Assembly: GCF_013364275.1 (NCBI RefSeq)
Contig: NZ_CP054932.1
Coordinates: forward strand, 1-64,000
DNA length: 64,000 nucleotides
Origin: Actinomadura sp. NAK00032
GTDB lineage: Bacteria > Actinomycetota > Actinomycetes > Streptosporangiales > Streptosporangiaceae
Direction of reading: 5' to 3'
Numbering within the stretch: the stretch's first letter is position 1; every line of letters begins with the position of its first letter. Below, piece after piece: positions 52,903 to 63,914 of this stretch. The position numbers were made by a program, and so were the translations under genes. The notes under the pieces were generated by a model. That model did not search any database, had not been told where the DNA came from, and saw only the letters and a list, made by a program, of their open reading frames with translations.

Positions 52903-53385
52903 CTAGTGCGGCGAACGCACCTGACCGTCGACATCGGCGCCGGAGACCGTCATGGAGTCGGCCGACGTGGCGTCCTCCACATGCTCTCCGGAACCCTTGG
53001 TCATGTCGCGGATGACGCCGCGCCGCGTCGCGACCGCACCGGCCGCGCCGACGACGGCGACGACGCCCATCATCGCCATGAGCGTGCCGCGTCCGGGACC
53101 GGACCGCCGCGGCGGCTCCACCCGTCCGGCGACATCGCTCAGAAACGTGCTCACCCGCGGGGCGAGCCCGGACTCCACGTACCGGGCCGCCCGCCGGAGC
53201 CTCGGTGCGCTCCAGCCGCGGACGAGCATGACACGCTCCTGCGCGGCGGGTGCGATCCGCTCCGCCGTGCTGGAGGCACTCTGCCGACACATCTCGGCGC
53301 CCTGCCGGGCCGCCTCCTGGACACGGCCGAACCGCGTGAGGACTTCCTCCTGCGGCTTCCGGCGGAGACTGATCATTAGGGACAC
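52903..53385 (-). CDS. Hypothetical single-pass membrane protein
   Basis: 160 aa. Residues 10-90 are charged helix (QEEVLTRFGRVQEAARQGAE, RLRRAARYVESGLAPRVSTF). One membrane segment is near residue 105 (MAMMGVVAVVGAAGAVAT), followed by an acidic tail (GEHVEDATSADSMTVSGADV). ATG at 53376 (MISLRRKPQEE) is an alternative start. It resembles DUF5324-like proteins found beside ppiA/crgA in actinomycetes, but I am unsure of that assignment. Confidence 0.65.
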   Translation of the reverse strand: MSLMISLRRKPQEEVLTRFGRVQEAARQGAEMCRQSASSTAERIAPAAQERVMLVRGWSAPRLRRAARYVESGLAPRVSTFLSDVAGRVEPPRRSGPGRGTLMAMMGVVAVVGAAGAVATRRGVIRDMTKGSGEHVEDATSADSMTVSGADVDGQVRSPH

Positions 53386-53520
53386 GCTAACCTCCCTGTT
53401 TGCGAGGTCCTGTCGTGCAGCCTTCCCAGCGATCGGGAGGTAAACCCTGAATGCGTGACCAACGGTTCACGCCGGGTAGTCGATTCGGGACCAGTCATCC
53501 ACAACGAGGAGGCGGCCATC

Positions 53521-54045
53521 GTGGCCAACGAGATCTTCGCGACGCTCACGACGTCGCTCGGCAAGATCGTGATCCAGCTCTACCCGGAGCAGGCGCCGGA
53601 GACCGTGGCGAACTTCGTCGAACTGGCGGAGGGCACCCGGAGCTGGACGGACCCGCGCACCGGCCAGAAGTCCGACAAGCCGCTCTACAATGGGACGATC
53701 TTCCACCGCGTCATCGACCAGTTCATGCTCCAGGGCGGTGACCCGCTCGGCACCGGCACCGGCGGCCCCGGCTACGAGTTCAAGGACGAGTTCCACCCGG
53801 ACCTGAAGTTCAACCGCCCGTACCTGCTGGCGATGGCGAACGCCGGGCCCGGCACCAACGGCTCCCAGTTCTTCATCACGCTGAGCGTCGCCCACACCCA
53901 GCACCTGACCGGCAAGCACACCATCTTCGGCAAGGTCATCGAGGGCACGGACGTCGTCGACCGGATCGGCAAGGTGGAGACCGCCCGGGGAGACCGTCCG
54001 AAGCAGGACGTCGTCCTGGAATCGGTGACGATCGAGCGTCGTTAG
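53521..54045 (+). CDS. ppiA: Peptidyl-prolyl cis-trans isomerase (cyclophilin type)
   Basis: 174 aa cytoplasmic cyclophilin that accelerates proline isomerisation during folding. Active-site segments are FHRVIDQFMLQGGDP (catalytic Arg), LLAMANAGPGTNGSQFFITL and HLTGKHTIFGKVIEG. Start GTG 53521 has GAGGAGG upstream; the open frame from GTG 53455 lacks a ribosome site. ppiA near oriC, before a rhomboid gene and crgA, matches mycobacterial and Streptomyces gene order. Confidence 0.95.
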   Translation: MANEIFATLTTSLGKIVIQLYPEQAPETVANFVELAEGTRSWTDPRTGQKSDKPLYNGTIFHRVIDQFMLQGGDPLGTGTGGPGYEFKDEFHPDLKFNRPYLLAMANAGPGTNGSQFFITLSVAHTQHLTGKHTIFGKVIEGTDVVDRIGKVETARGDRPKQDVVLESVTIERR

Positions 54046-54103
54046 TCGTCTCTAGGAGTAGAGACCCGCGACGCGGACACCCGCACCGGCCACGGAGCCC
54101 CAG

Positions 54104-55000
54104 ATGAGCACAGACCACAGTCCCGCCCCCGAGACCTCGGTGCCGACCTGCTACCGGCATCCGGGGCGGGAGACGTATGTGCGCTGTACCAGGTGCGACC
54201 GCTACATCTGCCCGGACTGCATGCGGGACGCGGCGGTCGGGCACCAGTGCGTGGAGTGCGTCGCCGAGGGCAACCAGGGCGTCCGCAGGGCGGTGCCCCG
54301 GACGGTCCTCGGCGGACGGTCCCCCGCGTCGGCGGTGCCGGTCGTCACCTACACGCTCATCGGCGCGTGCGTGGCGGCGTACGCGGCCGAGCTGGCGTCG
54401 TGGCGGGTCGTGTGGGAGTTCATGATGCTCGGCCAGGGCGTCCTGCCGGACGGCCATGTCGGCGGTGTCGCGCAGGGCGAGTGGTACCGGCTGTTCACCA
54501 CGATGTTCCTGCACCAGCGCGGCGGGTCGTTCGGCATCACCCACATCCTGTTCAACATGTGGGCGCTGTACGCGGTCGGCCCCGCGCTGGAGCAGGTGCT
54601 CGGACGCTGGCGCTACCTGGCGCTCTACCTGCTGTCCGGCCTCGGCGGATCGGTGCTGCTGTACCTGGTCGGTGCCCCGCAGGACTCGGCGGTCGGCGCG
54701 TCCGGCGCGATCTTCGGGCTGTTCGGGGCGTACTTCGTGATCGGCCGCAGGCTGGGCGGGCCGGTCGGGCCCATCGTGGTGCTGCTGGTGATCAACCTGG
54801 TGATCACGTTCTCGGTGCCGGGCATCTCCTGGCAGGGCCATGTCGGCGGCCTCGTCGTGGGCGCGGCGCTCGCCGCGGCCTACGCGTACGCTCCCGCCGC
54901 CCGGCGCAGGCTGTTCCACATCGGGGCGCCGCTGCTCGCGCTGGCGCTGCTCGCGGCACTGGTCCTGGTGCGGACGGCCGAGCTGAACCCGGCCATGTAG
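54104..55000 (+). CDS. Rhomboid family intramembrane serine protease with N-terminal zinc-ribbon
   Basis: 298 aa. Residues 16-52 carry a B-box-like zinc site (CYRHPGRETYVRCTRCDRYI and CPDCMRDAAVGHQCVEC). Seven membrane helices follow. The catalytic dyad is Ser200 in VGASGAIFGLFG and His246 in SWQGHVGGLVVG; HILFNMWALYAVG is the conserved helix 2. It cleaves transmembrane substrates; targets unknown. Directly downstream of ppiA. Confidence 0.93.
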   Translation: MSTDHSPAPETSVPTCYRHPGRETYVRCTRCDRYICPDCMRDAAVGHQCVECVAEGNQGVRRAVPRTVLGGRSPASAVPVVTYTLIGACVAAYAAELASWRVVWEFMMLGQGVLPDGHVGGVAQGEWYRLFTTMFLHQRGGSFGITHILFNMWALYAVGPALEQVLGRWRYLALYLLSGLGGSVLLYLVGAPQDSAVGASGAIFGLFGAYFVIGRRLGGPVGPIVVLLVINLVITFSVPGISWQGHVGGLVVGAALAAAYAYAPAARRRLFHIGAPLLALALLAALVLVRTAELNPAM

Positions 55001-55104
55001 CCGGGCTGAACCCCGCCATGCGGCCGACCGGCAGACCCGGCTTGGCGGCGCGGACGCCGTCCACCCGCGGCGGCGTCCGCGCAGCCGAACCGTAGGACCG
55101 GGCC

Positions 55105-55168
55105 TGTGGAAAGTTTCTGTGGAAAACCTGGGGAAAGCCGGGGTGGGAGATCCCCGACCTGTGGATAA
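55105..55168. promoter_or_regulatory. Cluster of DnaA-box-like nonamers between the rhomboid gene and crgA
   Basis: TGTGGAAAG (55105-55113), TGTGGAAAA (55119-55127) and the perfect inverted box TGTGGATAA (55160-55168) lie in the 55001-55175 gap. Same orientation for all three. Function inferred only. Confidence 0.45.
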
Positions 55169-55175
55169 CTCGCCG

Positions 55176-55433
55176 TCAGCGCCAGCGGGTCGACAGGACC
55201 ACGCCGAGGATGATCGCCGCGAAGCCGATGCCCAGGTTCCAGTTGTGCAGGTCGGTCATGAACGGCACGTCGGTGCCGGTGCTGGCCGTCACGTAGAAGA
55301 CGGCGATCCAGATCAGGCCGACGAGCCACAGCCCGACCATCGTGGGCACCAGCCAGCGGGGGCTGACCTCGGGCGCCTTCGACTTCTGGGGCGGGGTGTA
55401 GACGGCCTTCTTACGCACTTTCGACTTGGCCAC
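55176..55433 (-). CDS. crgA: Cell division protein CrgA
   Basis: 85 aa with two membrane helices (LVPTMVGLWLVGLIWIAVFY and LGIGFAAIILGVVLS) and a basic N-terminus MAKSKVRKKAVYTPP. CrgA coordinates FtsZ ring and peptidoglycan synthesis proteins at division sites in actinobacteria. Length and the terminal STRWR match the family. Divergent from the DUF881 gene, as usual. Confidence 0.95.
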   Translation of the reverse strand: MAKSKVRKKAVYTPPQKSKAPEVSPRWLVPTMVGLWLVGLIWIAVFYVTASTGTDVPFMTDLHNWNLGIGFAAIILGVVLSTRWR

Positions 55434-55528
55434 GGTGGGATCGTTCTCCTCGGGCGTCCGGCGGCCGGAGCGCCGGACCGCGCATGGGTGTTTTGTCGGT
55501 TAGCGTAGTCGCTGGTGACCACTGTCTG

Positions 55529-56278
55529 ATGAGCAATGTACGGCGTTCCGCGTGGGGAAGCATCATCCCAGCTCTCACGCTCCTCGCGGGCACCTTGTTC
55601 GCGGCGAGCGCGAGCACGGCCCGCGGTACGAGCCTGCGCGAGCAGGGCCGCACCCGGATCACCGAGCTCATCACCGCCGAACAGCGTCGCGGCCGCGCGG
55701 AGCGCGCCGAGTACCGGCGGCTGCGCGACCAGGTAGACCGTATCTCCCAGGAGGCCGGACGTCACGACGCCCGCGTACGCGACGCCCGGGCGGAGGCCGA
55801 GCGGCGCGCGGCGGGAGCCGGGTTCACCCCGCTCACCGGGTCCGCCGTCCGCGTCACGCTGGACGACGCGCCGCTGCCGGAGTCGGGCGCCCTGCCGCAC
55901 GGTGTCGGCCCGGACGACCTCGTCGTCCACCAGGCCGACGTCCAGGCCGTCGTCAACGCGCTCTGGGCGGGCGGCGCCCGCGGCATGCAGATCATGGACC
56001 AGCGGATCATCGCGACGAGCGCCGTCCGGTGCGTCGGCAACACGCTGATCCTCCAGGGCGTCGTGTACTCCCCGCCGTTCCGGATCACCGCCGTCGGCGA
56101 CCCGGACCGGCTCCGCGCGGCGCTCGGCGCGTCCGCCGAGATCGCCGTCTACCGCAAGTACGTCCGCGCGTACGGGCTCGGCTACGCGGTGCGGACCGTG
56201 GGACGGGCCACGCTGCCGCCCTTCACCGGCAACGTGACCTTGAAGCACGCTACGGTTCCGGCGAAGCCGGGCGGCTGA
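55529..56278 (+). CDS. DUF881 family protein
   Basis: 249 aa. An N-terminal membrane anchor (SIIPALTLLAGTLFAASAST) is followed by a coiled coil (EQRRGRAERAEYRRLRDQVD) and the DUF881 domain (VRVTLDDAPLP, LVVHQADVQAVVNALWAGGA, VYRKYVRAYGLGY). It is conserved near crgA and sortase genes in actinobacteria, outside the membrane; role unknown. I start at ATG 55529 because it gives a short cytoplasmic tail before the helix. Confidence 0.88.
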   Translation: MSNVRRSAWGSIIPALTLLAGTLFAASASTARGTSLREQGRTRITELITAEQRRGRAERAEYRRLRDQVDRISQEAGRHDARVRDARAEAERRAAGAGFTPLTGSAVRVTLDDAPLPESGALPHGVGPDDLVVHQADVQAVVNALWAGGARGMQIMDQRIIATSAVRCVGNTLILQGVVYSPPFRITAVGDPDRLRAALGASAEIAVYRKYVRAYGLGYAVRTVGRATLPPFTGNVTLKHATVPAKPGG

Positions 56279-56330
56279 GCCGAGCTGACGAGCCGAGCTG
56301 ACGAGCCGGGCGGAACGAGGAGGGCATGCG

Positions 56331-57014
56331 GTGCGGACGGTCATCCGGGGCATGGGCGAGCTGTGCATCACCGCCGGCCTGATCGTCATGCTGTTCGTCA
56401 CCTACGAGCTGTGGGGAACCGGCCGCTACACCCAGGGCCAGCAAGACCGGCTGCAGGACGAGATGATGCACAGCTGGCGCGCCGCCCCGTCCGCGGCGGG
56501 CAAGGTCACCACCGAGAAGGTGAAGCTCGGCAAGGGCCTCGCCGTGATCCGCATCCCGCGCTTCGGCGACGACTACCGCTTCGTCGTGGTGGAGGGCGTC
56601 ACCCGCGCCGACCTCCGCAAGGGGCCGGGCCACTACCCGGGCACGGCGCTGCCGGGCCAGGTCGGCAACTTCGTGGTCTCCGGGCACCGGACGACGTACT
56701 CCGCCCCCTTCAACCGGCTCGGCGAGCTCGACAGGGGCGACGAGATCCTCATCGACACCCGCGACCGGCAGTACGTCTACACGGTCACCGACCGGAAGAT
56801 CGTCAAGCCGTCGGCGGTGGAGGTGACCGCGCCCGTCCCGTTCCATCCGAAGCGGCGGCCGACCGAGCGGCTCCTCACGCTCACCACCTGCCATCCGAAG
56901 TACTCCGCCGCCGAACGAATGATCATCTTTGGTGAGCTGGCCCGGACGCTGCCCCGCGTGCCGGCCGGCACCGGAACCGGCGGGGCCGGCGCGGCCGCCC
57001 CCGCCGGCGGGTAG
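56331..57014 (+). CDS. Class E sortase
   Basis: 227 aa transpeptidase that covalently attaches sorted proteins (LAxTG-type motif) to peptidoglycan. It has an N-terminal membrane anchor (LCITAGLIVMLFVTYELWG). Catalytic residues are His119 in VSGHRTTY, Cys187 in TLTTCHPKYSAAERMI and Arg196 in the same segment. GTG 56331 follows GAGGAGGG. Lies 52 nt after the DUF881 gene and just before a small membrane protein gene. Confidence 0.93.
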   Translation: MRTVIRGMGELCITAGLIVMLFVTYELWGTGRYTQGQQDRLQDEMMHSWRAAPSAAGKVTTEKVKLGKGLAVIRIPRFGDDYRFVVVEGVTRADLRKGPGHYPGTALPGQVGNFVVSGHRTTYSAPFNRLGELDRGDEILIDTRDRQYVYTVTDRKIVKPSAVEVTAPVPFHPKRRPTERLLTLTTCHPKYSAAERMIIFGELARTLPRVPAGTGTGGAGAAAPAGG

Positions 57015-57022
57015 GAGGTCCC

Positions 57023-57229
57023 GTGTACGCCTGGATCTGGCGCCGGCTCCCCGGCGAGTGGCCCGTCAAGACCGCCACCGCGCTCGGCATCGTGCTCGCG
57101 GTCGCCGCCGTCCTCTGGTACGTGGCCTTCCCCAAGGTGGAGGCGAAGCTCCAGTTCGACCACGGCGTCGTCCAGGACTCGGGCGTCGTCCAGAACCCGG
57201 CGCCGTCCGGCTCCGCGACCCCCGGCTGA
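57023..57229 (+). CDS. Small membrane protein downstream of the sortase gene
   Basis: 68 aa: YAWIWRRLPGEWPVKTATAL followed by one transmembrane helix (GIVLAVAAVLWYVAFPKVEA) and an extracytoplasmic tail (GVVQDSGVVQNPAPSGSA). AGGAGG precedes GTG 57023, 8 nt after the sortase stop, so it is co-transcribed. A small protein of this type often follows class E sortase genes in actinobacteria; function unknown. Confidence 0.82.
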   Translation: MYAWIWRRLPGEWPVKTATALGIVLAVAAVLWYVAFPKVEAKLQFDHGVVQDSGVVQNPAPSGSATPG

Positions 57230-57440
57230 CGGACGCACCGCCCTGACCTGCGCAGATGCCGCGAGGTCCGGCGCCCGCCAGAAGTATGAGAAAAATTCGG
57301 TTGAAATCCGTAACGTCCTAGGGCCGCGTGACGAAGACCATAACGAGGGCTTCCGCCATTGCCCCCGAGTGGCGGAAGCCCTGCTTCATGCCCGGACCGC
57401 GACGGACGACCAGCCCCGTCCCGCGACCTCCGCGCAAGCG

Positions 57441-57478
57441 AAGGGCCCCGGCTCCCCTGAGGGAGAGCCGGGGCCCTT
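57441..57478. terminator. Long hairpin between convergent sortase and pknB operons
   Basis: Perfect 14-bp arms AAGGGCCCCGGCTC (57441-57454) and GAGCCGGGGCCCTT (57465-57478) with a 10-nt loop. It lies in the 57230-57520 gap between convergent genes and probably terminates both directions. Nothing else in this gap is supported. Confidence 0.78.
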
Positions 57479-57520
57479 TCGCGTTTCAGCGGGCCGGTCA
57501 GCGGCCGTTCAGCGGGCCGG

Positions 57521-59350
57521 TCAGCCTTCGCCGTTGCCCGGCGGCCAGCCCGGCAGGTTCGGCGACGAAGGGCCGCCCGGCTGGCTCGGGGTCGGCTGCG
57601 GCTTCTCCGCGACGAAGATCGTCACGGTGTCCCCGGGGGCGACCGTGGCGCCCTCGGTCGGCTGCTGGTCGAAGACGAAGCCCGGCGCGACCTGCTTGTC
57701 CGGAGGCGCCTGGCCCTTCTCCACGCGGCACCTCAGCCCGAGCCCCTCCAGCTTGCCGCACGCGGCGCGCTGGCTGTTGTTGAACAGGTTCGGCATCTGC
57801 ACGCTCGACGGCCCGTTGGAGAACACCACCGTGATGGTCGCCCCCTTCGGCGCCTTCGTCCCGCCGGCCGGGTCGGTGCGGATCACGGTGAGGCGCGGGA
57901 CGGTGTCGCTCGTCTCGGCCCGTTTCTGCACATCGAAGCCCTTGGCGTCCAGCAGCTTCTTCGCCGTCGCGTACGGCTGCCCGGCCACGTTCGGGACCTC
58001 GATCTCCGTCGGCGGCTTCTTGCCCTTGGACACGAGCAGCGACACCGTGGCGCCCTTGGCGGCGTTCGTACCGGGCTTCGGGTCGGAGCTGATGACCTTG
58101 CCCTCGTCGATGTCGTCGCTGAACTCCTTCTTCGGCTCGCCGAGCTGGAAGCCGAGCTTGGTCAGCTGCGCCGTCGCCTCGCTCTCCGAGACGTTGACGA
58201 TGCTCTGCGGGATCGCGACCTGCGTGTTCTTCTCACCGCCGCCGCCGCTCAGCATCCAGCCGATCAGCGCGGCGCCGCCGATGAACAGCACGGCGAGGCC
58301 CACCCACAGCGCGGCCTTCTTGCCGCCGCCGCCGCGCTCGGGCATGTCGTCGTCGTAGCGGACGGGCGGCATCCCGTACCCGTCGTCCTGCGGGTGGTGC
58401 ATCTGCGTCCGGGACGCGCCGTGCGGCGGGTAGGCGCCCATCACCTGGGTGCCCTGCGGCACCTGCGCGCCGCCCATCAGCATCGTGGACGCCGCCGTCG
58501 AGGCCACCGGCTGCCCCTGGAGGACGCGCTGGATCTCCTGCCGGAACTCCGTGGCGTTCTGGTAGCGGTGGTCGGCCTCCTTCGCCATCGCCTTCAGCAC
58601 GATCGCGTCCGCCCACTGCGGGATCTGCGGATCCACCTGCGACGGCGGGACCGGCTCCTCCCGGACGTGCTGGTAGGCGATCGCGACCGGGGAGTCGCCG
58701 GTGAACGGCGGCTTCCCGGTGAGCAGCTCGTACAGGACGCAACCGGTCGAGTAGATGTCGCTGCGGGCGTCCACCCGCTCGCCCCGCGCCTGCTCCGGGG
58801 ACAGGTACTGCGCGGTGCCGATCACCTGCGCGGTCTGCGTCATCGTGGACGCGGAGTCGGCCATGGCGCGGGCGATGCCGAAGTCCATGACCTTGACCTC
58901 GTGCTGCCGGGTGAGCATCACGTTGGCCGGCTTGATGTCGCGGTGCACGATCCCGCCGCGGTGGCTGTAGTCCAGCGCGCGCAGGATCCCGTCGGTGATC
59001 TCCAGCGCCTTGTCGGGCAGCAGCGCGCGGTTCTCCCGGAGCAGGTCGCGCAGCGTGCTCCCGTCCACGTACTCCATCACGATGTACGGGATCGGGGTGT
59101 CGCCGATCATGTCCTCGCCGGTGTCGTACACGGCGATGACCGAGGGGTGGTTCAGCGACGCGGCCGACTGGGCCTCGCGCCGGAACCGGGCCTGGAACGT
59201 GGGGTCACGGGCCAGGTCGGACCGCAGCGTCTTGACCGCGACGACGCGATCGAGGCGGAGGTCTCGGGCACGGTAGACCTCGGCCATGCCGCCCCGCCCG
59301 ATCACCGAATCGAGCTCGTAGCGGCCGCCGAGCAGCCGAGGTTGACTCAT
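57521..59350 (-). CDS. pknB: Serine/threonine protein kinase PknB with PASTA domains
   Basis: 609 aa membrane receptor kinase controlling cell-wall growth and division. Kinase domain: Gly loop IGRGGMAEVY, Lys40, HRD Asp138 (IVHRDIKPANVML), DFG Asp156, and Thr-rich activation loop STMTQTAQVIGTAQ. Transmembrane helix ALWVGLAVLFIGGAALIGW is near 350-372. Three extracellular PASTA domains follow (beginning near VAIPQSIVNVSE, EVPNVAGQPYATA and VQMPNLFNNSQRA), which bind muropeptides/lipid II. The protein ends in a Pro/Ser/Gly tail. Last gene of pstP-rodA-pbpA-pknA-pknB. Confidence 0.96.
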   Translation of the reverse strand: MSQPRLLGGRYELDSVIGRGGMAEVYRARDLRLDRVVAVKTLRSDLARDPTFQARFRREAQSAASLNHPSVIAVYDTGEDMIGDTPIPYIVMEYVDGSTLRDLLRENRALLPDKALEITDGILRALDYSHRGGIVHRDIKPANVMLTRQHEVKVMDFGIARAMADSASTMTQTAQVIGTAQYLSPEQARGERVDARSDIYSTGCVLYELLTGKPPFTGDSPVAIAYQHVREEPVPPSQVDPQIPQWADAIVLKAMAKEADHRYQNATEFRQEIQRVLQGQPVASTAASTMLMGGAQVPQGTQVMGAYPPHGASRTQMHHPQDDGYGMPPVRYDDDMPERGGGGKKAALWVGLAVLFIGGAALIGWMLSGGGGEKNTQVAIPQSIVNVSESEATAQLTKLGFQLGEPKKEFSDDIDEGKVISSDPKPGTNAAKGATVSLLVSKGKKPPTEIEVPNVAGQPYATAKKLLDAKGFDVQKRAETSDTVPRLTVIRTDPAGGTKAPKGATITVVFSNGPSSVQMPNLFNNSQRAACGKLEGLGLRCRVEKGQAPPDKQVAPGFVFDQQPTEGATVAPGDTVTIFVAEKPQPTPSQPGGPSSPNLPGWPPGNGEG

Positions 59351-59372
59351 ATGTGCACTTTCCCTCGTACGT

Positions 59373-60835
<1,463 letters not shown>

Positions 60836-60839
<4 letters not shown>

Positions 60840-62317
60840 TTCTGCAGTACCTTGGCCATGATCGCCGCCGCGATCGGGCCGGCGTTCGCGGCGCCCGAGC
60901 CCGGCGCCTCGGTCATCACGGCGAACGCGTAGCGCGGGTCCTTCGTCGGGCTGAACCCGACGAACCAGTTGGCGTTCGGGTTGCCCGGCCCCTGCTCCGC
61001 CGTACCGGTCTTGCCGGCGATCCGCTTGCCCGCCAGGTTCTTCGCGGTGCCCTCGGAGACCACCGCGCGCATCATGTCCTCCAGCTGGTCGGCCTGGTCG
61101 CCGGTCATCGCCTTCCCGAACTCCTTCGGGGACGCGCCGTACAGCTGGCTCTGGTCCTTGGCGCGGACGGTCTGCACCAGGTACGGGTTCATGATCTTGC
61201 CCTCGTTGGCGACCGCGGCGGCGACCAGCGCCATCTGCAGCGGCGTGGCGCGCACGTTCTCCTGGCCGATGCCGGACCGGGCCGTCCCGTCCGCGCCCGT
61301 CGGGGTCTTCTTGCCGTTCGCGTCCGTGTACGCCACCGGGACGTCGCTCTCGGCCGTGAAGAAGTCGTCCTCCAGCTTCAGCCGCTTGCCGAACCCGAAC
61401 TTCGCGGCGCCGTCGTGCAGCCCCTGGATGCCCATGTCCAGCGCCATCTTGCCGAACGTCGTGTTGCAGGACTCGGCGAACGCGCCGCGCAGCGAGGCCG
61501 CGCCGCCGCAGCTGCCGCTGTCGTGCGAGTTCGGCAGCGGCCGCCCCGACTCCGGCAGGAGGAGCTGGCCGGTGTCGACGGTCGATGAGCTGTTGATGCC
61601 GAGCTTCTGCATCGCCAGCGCCGCCACCAGCGTCTTGAACGACGAACCGGGCGGGAACGTCTGGCTGAGCGCGTTGTCGACCAGGGGCTTGATGACGCCG
61701 TTGCCGTCGTCGAGCTGCTCCAGCCGCTTGCCGCCCTTCTCACCGGTCTGCGGCGCCACCTCGTTCGGGTCGAACGACGGCCACGACGCGGCCACCTTCA
61801 CCGCGCCGGTCTTCACGTCGATCACCACGGCGCCGCCGCGGCGGCCCTGCTGCGTCCCCGCCTTCAGCTGCGCGTACGCGGTGCGCTGCGCCGCCGGGTC
61901 GATCGTCAGCTCGACGTTCGCGCCGTCGGCCTCCTTGCCGATGAACACGTCGAACCAGTGCTGCTGCGTGATCCGCTTGTCCTTGCCGCTGAGCAGCGAG
62001 TTGTAGGCCCGCTCGATCCCGTTGGCGCCGCCGTTGAAGTACCCGGTGATCGGCGCGAACACCGGCCCGTCCTTGTAGGTCCGGCCGTACTTCGGGTTGT
62101 CCTTCCCGGTCTCCTTGGACGTCACCAGCACCTCGCCGCCCGCGGAGATCTCGCCGCGCGGCGAGTTGAACACGTCCGCGAACCGCCGGCTGTTGCGGTC
62201 GTCGGTGCGCAGGTCCTCCGCCTGGCTGCCCTGGACGTAGTTGACCTGCGCCATCAGCCCGAAGAACAGCAGCATCGCGAAGATCGCCACCCGCCGAACC
62301 GGCTTGTCCATGTTCAT
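60836..62317 (-). CDS. pbpA: Penicillin-binding protein (class B transpeptidase) PbpA
   Basis: 493 aa membrane-anchored transpeptidase that cross-links peptidoglycan. The N-terminal helix is VAIFAMLLFFGLMAQVNYV. Active-site motifs: Ser225-x-x-Lys228 in PPGSSFKTL, Ser283-Cys-Asn285 in AESCNTTF, Lys436-Thr-Gly438 in AGKTGTAEQ. It is short because it lacks a C-terminal PASTA region, as in mycobacterial PbpA. ATG 62317 follows rodA by 10 nt; GAGGTGA is 12 nt upstream. Confidence 0.96.
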
Positions 62318-62327
62318 AGGGGGGAAG

Positions 62328-63914
62328 TCACCTCGTGCTCACGATCTGGGTCATGCCCTCGTCCTGGATCGCCTGGGGGGCCGGCTTGCGCGCGTCATGG
62401 CTCATCCGCACCAGGATCGCGATCAGGATCCAGTTGGCCATCAGCGACGAACCGCCCTGCGACAGGAACGGCGTCGTGAGACCGGTCAGCGGGATGAGCC
62501 GGGTGACCCCGCCCACGATCACGAAGACCTGGAGGGCCAGCACGAACGACACACCGCCCGCGAACAGCTTCAGGAACGGGTCCCGCGCCGCCACGGCCGT
62601 CTTCATCCCGCGCTGCACGATCAACGCGTAGATCAGCAGGATCACCATCAGCCCGGTCAGCCCGAGCTCCTCGCCGAGCGAGTCGAAGATGAAGTCGCTG
62701 AACGACAGCGGCGTCCGCCACGGCTCGCCCTGGCCGAGCCCGGTGCCGAGCACGCCGCCCTGCCCGAGCGCGAACAGCCCCTTCATCAGCTGCGCGCTGT
62801 CGGAGTACTCGCCGCCGAGCTTCGCGCAGGCCGTGAAGCCCGGCGAGATCACGCCCTCGACGTCGTTCTGCTTGTAGATCTCGGTGTCGGGGTTGACGGG
62901 GACGACCTTGCCGCTCTCCAGCAGGCAGCCGCCGTCGAAGTACGGCTTCGGGTTCTGCCAGATGTCGATCCGCTGGTTCACGTGGCCCATGAACGGCAGC
63001 AGCGTCGCGACGAACACGCCCACGGCGAGCAGCCCGACACCGATCACGACCCAGGAGACCCGCTGCGTCGCGATGTAGAGCATCGACACGAACAGGCCGA
63101 AGAACAGCAGCGCGGTACCGAGGTCCTTCTGCAGGAAGAGCACGCCCAGGCAGAAGAACCAGATCACCATGATCGGGCCGAGGTCGCGGCCCCGCGGCAG
63201 GCTGACCGGGCCCACCTTCTTGCCGATCAGCGACATCGCCTGCCGCTTGTTCACCAGGTACCCGGCGAAGAACACGACCAGCAGCAGCTTCGCGAACTCG
63301 CCCGGCTGCACCGAGAACGGACCCAGATGGATCCACACCCGGGCGCCGTTGATCTCCGCGCCGATGCCCGGGACGATCGGCAGCAGCAGCAGGATCACGG
63401 CGGTGAGGCCGATCAGGTACGTGTAGCGCTGCGCCGTCTTCGGGGTGAACGACAGTGGCGCGTCCGTCTTGTCGGTGTCCCGCATGATCAGGACGGCGGC
63501 GACGAACAGCCCGATGCCGACGAACGTCCACATCAGCTGGCTGGGGGCGTCCGCGGCGTCCGGGATGAGCTTCTTGCCGGCCAGCGCCGCGGCCTTGCGG
63601 TCGGCGCTGGTGTCCAGGTCGAGCCGGTAGATCATCGTCAGCCCGATGCCGTTCAGCGCCACCGCCAGCGGCAGCAGCAGCGGATCGGCGTACGGGGTGA
63701 ACTTCGCCTGCATGAAGTAGGCGACGAGCGCGAACACCGCGAGGCCGCCGCCGTACACGAACAGCCCCGCGGGGATGCTGCCGTCACGGGCCAGCCCGAC
63801 CTCCGCGAACGCCGACAGCGTCATCACCATCGCGAAGACCAGCAGGGCGAGCGAGGCGGCGTTGCGCCGCTGGTACGGCAGCCGCGCCCGGATCTGCTCC
63901 CCGATCGACTGCAT
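62328..63914 (-). CDS. rodA: SEDS family peptidoglycan glycosyltransferase RodA/FtsW
   Basis: 528 aa polytopic membrane protein polymerising lipid II, partnered with PbpA. SEDS hallmarks: GARVWIHLGPFSVQPGEFAK, LFLQKDLGTALLFFGLFVSM, an Asp-containing loop KGLFALGQGGVLGTGLGQGE and SDFIFDSLGEELGLTGLMVI. The C-terminus has TGLTTPFLSQGGSSLMANWI. There are about twelve helices. ATG 63914 directly follows the pstP stop (TAG then ATG). Confidence 0.95.
   Translation of the reverse strand: MQSIGEQIRARLPYQRRNAASLALLVFAMVMTLSAFAEVGLARDGSIPAGLFVYGGGLAVFALVAYFMQAKFTPYADPLLLPLAVALNGIGLTMIYRLDLDTSADRKAAALAGKKLIPDAADAPSQLMWTFVGIGLFVAAVLIMRDTDKTDAPLSFTPKTAQRYTYLIGLTAVILLLLPIVPGIGAEINGARVWIHLGPFSVQPGEFAKLLLVVFFAGYLVNKRQAMSLIGKKVGPVSLPRGRDLGPIMVIWFFCLGVLFLQKDLGTALLFFGLFVSMLYIATQRVSWVVIGVGLLAVGVFVATLLPFMGHVNQRIDIWQNPKPYFDGGCLLESGKVVPVNPDTEIYKQNDVEGVISPGFTACAKLGGEYSDSAQLMKGLFALGQGGVLGTGLGQGEPWRTPLSFSDFIFDSLGEELGLTGLMVILLIYALIVQRGMKTAVAARDPFLKLFAGGVSFVLALQVFVIVGGVTRLIPLTGLTTPFLSQGGSSLMANWILIAILVRMSHDARKPAPQAIQDEGMTQIVSTR

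Noticed and set aside
57328-58358. Plus-strand frames overlapping the pknB 3' half, including one of 329 codons
   Set aside because: Antisense to the PASTA region of pknB; no motif and no plausible start.
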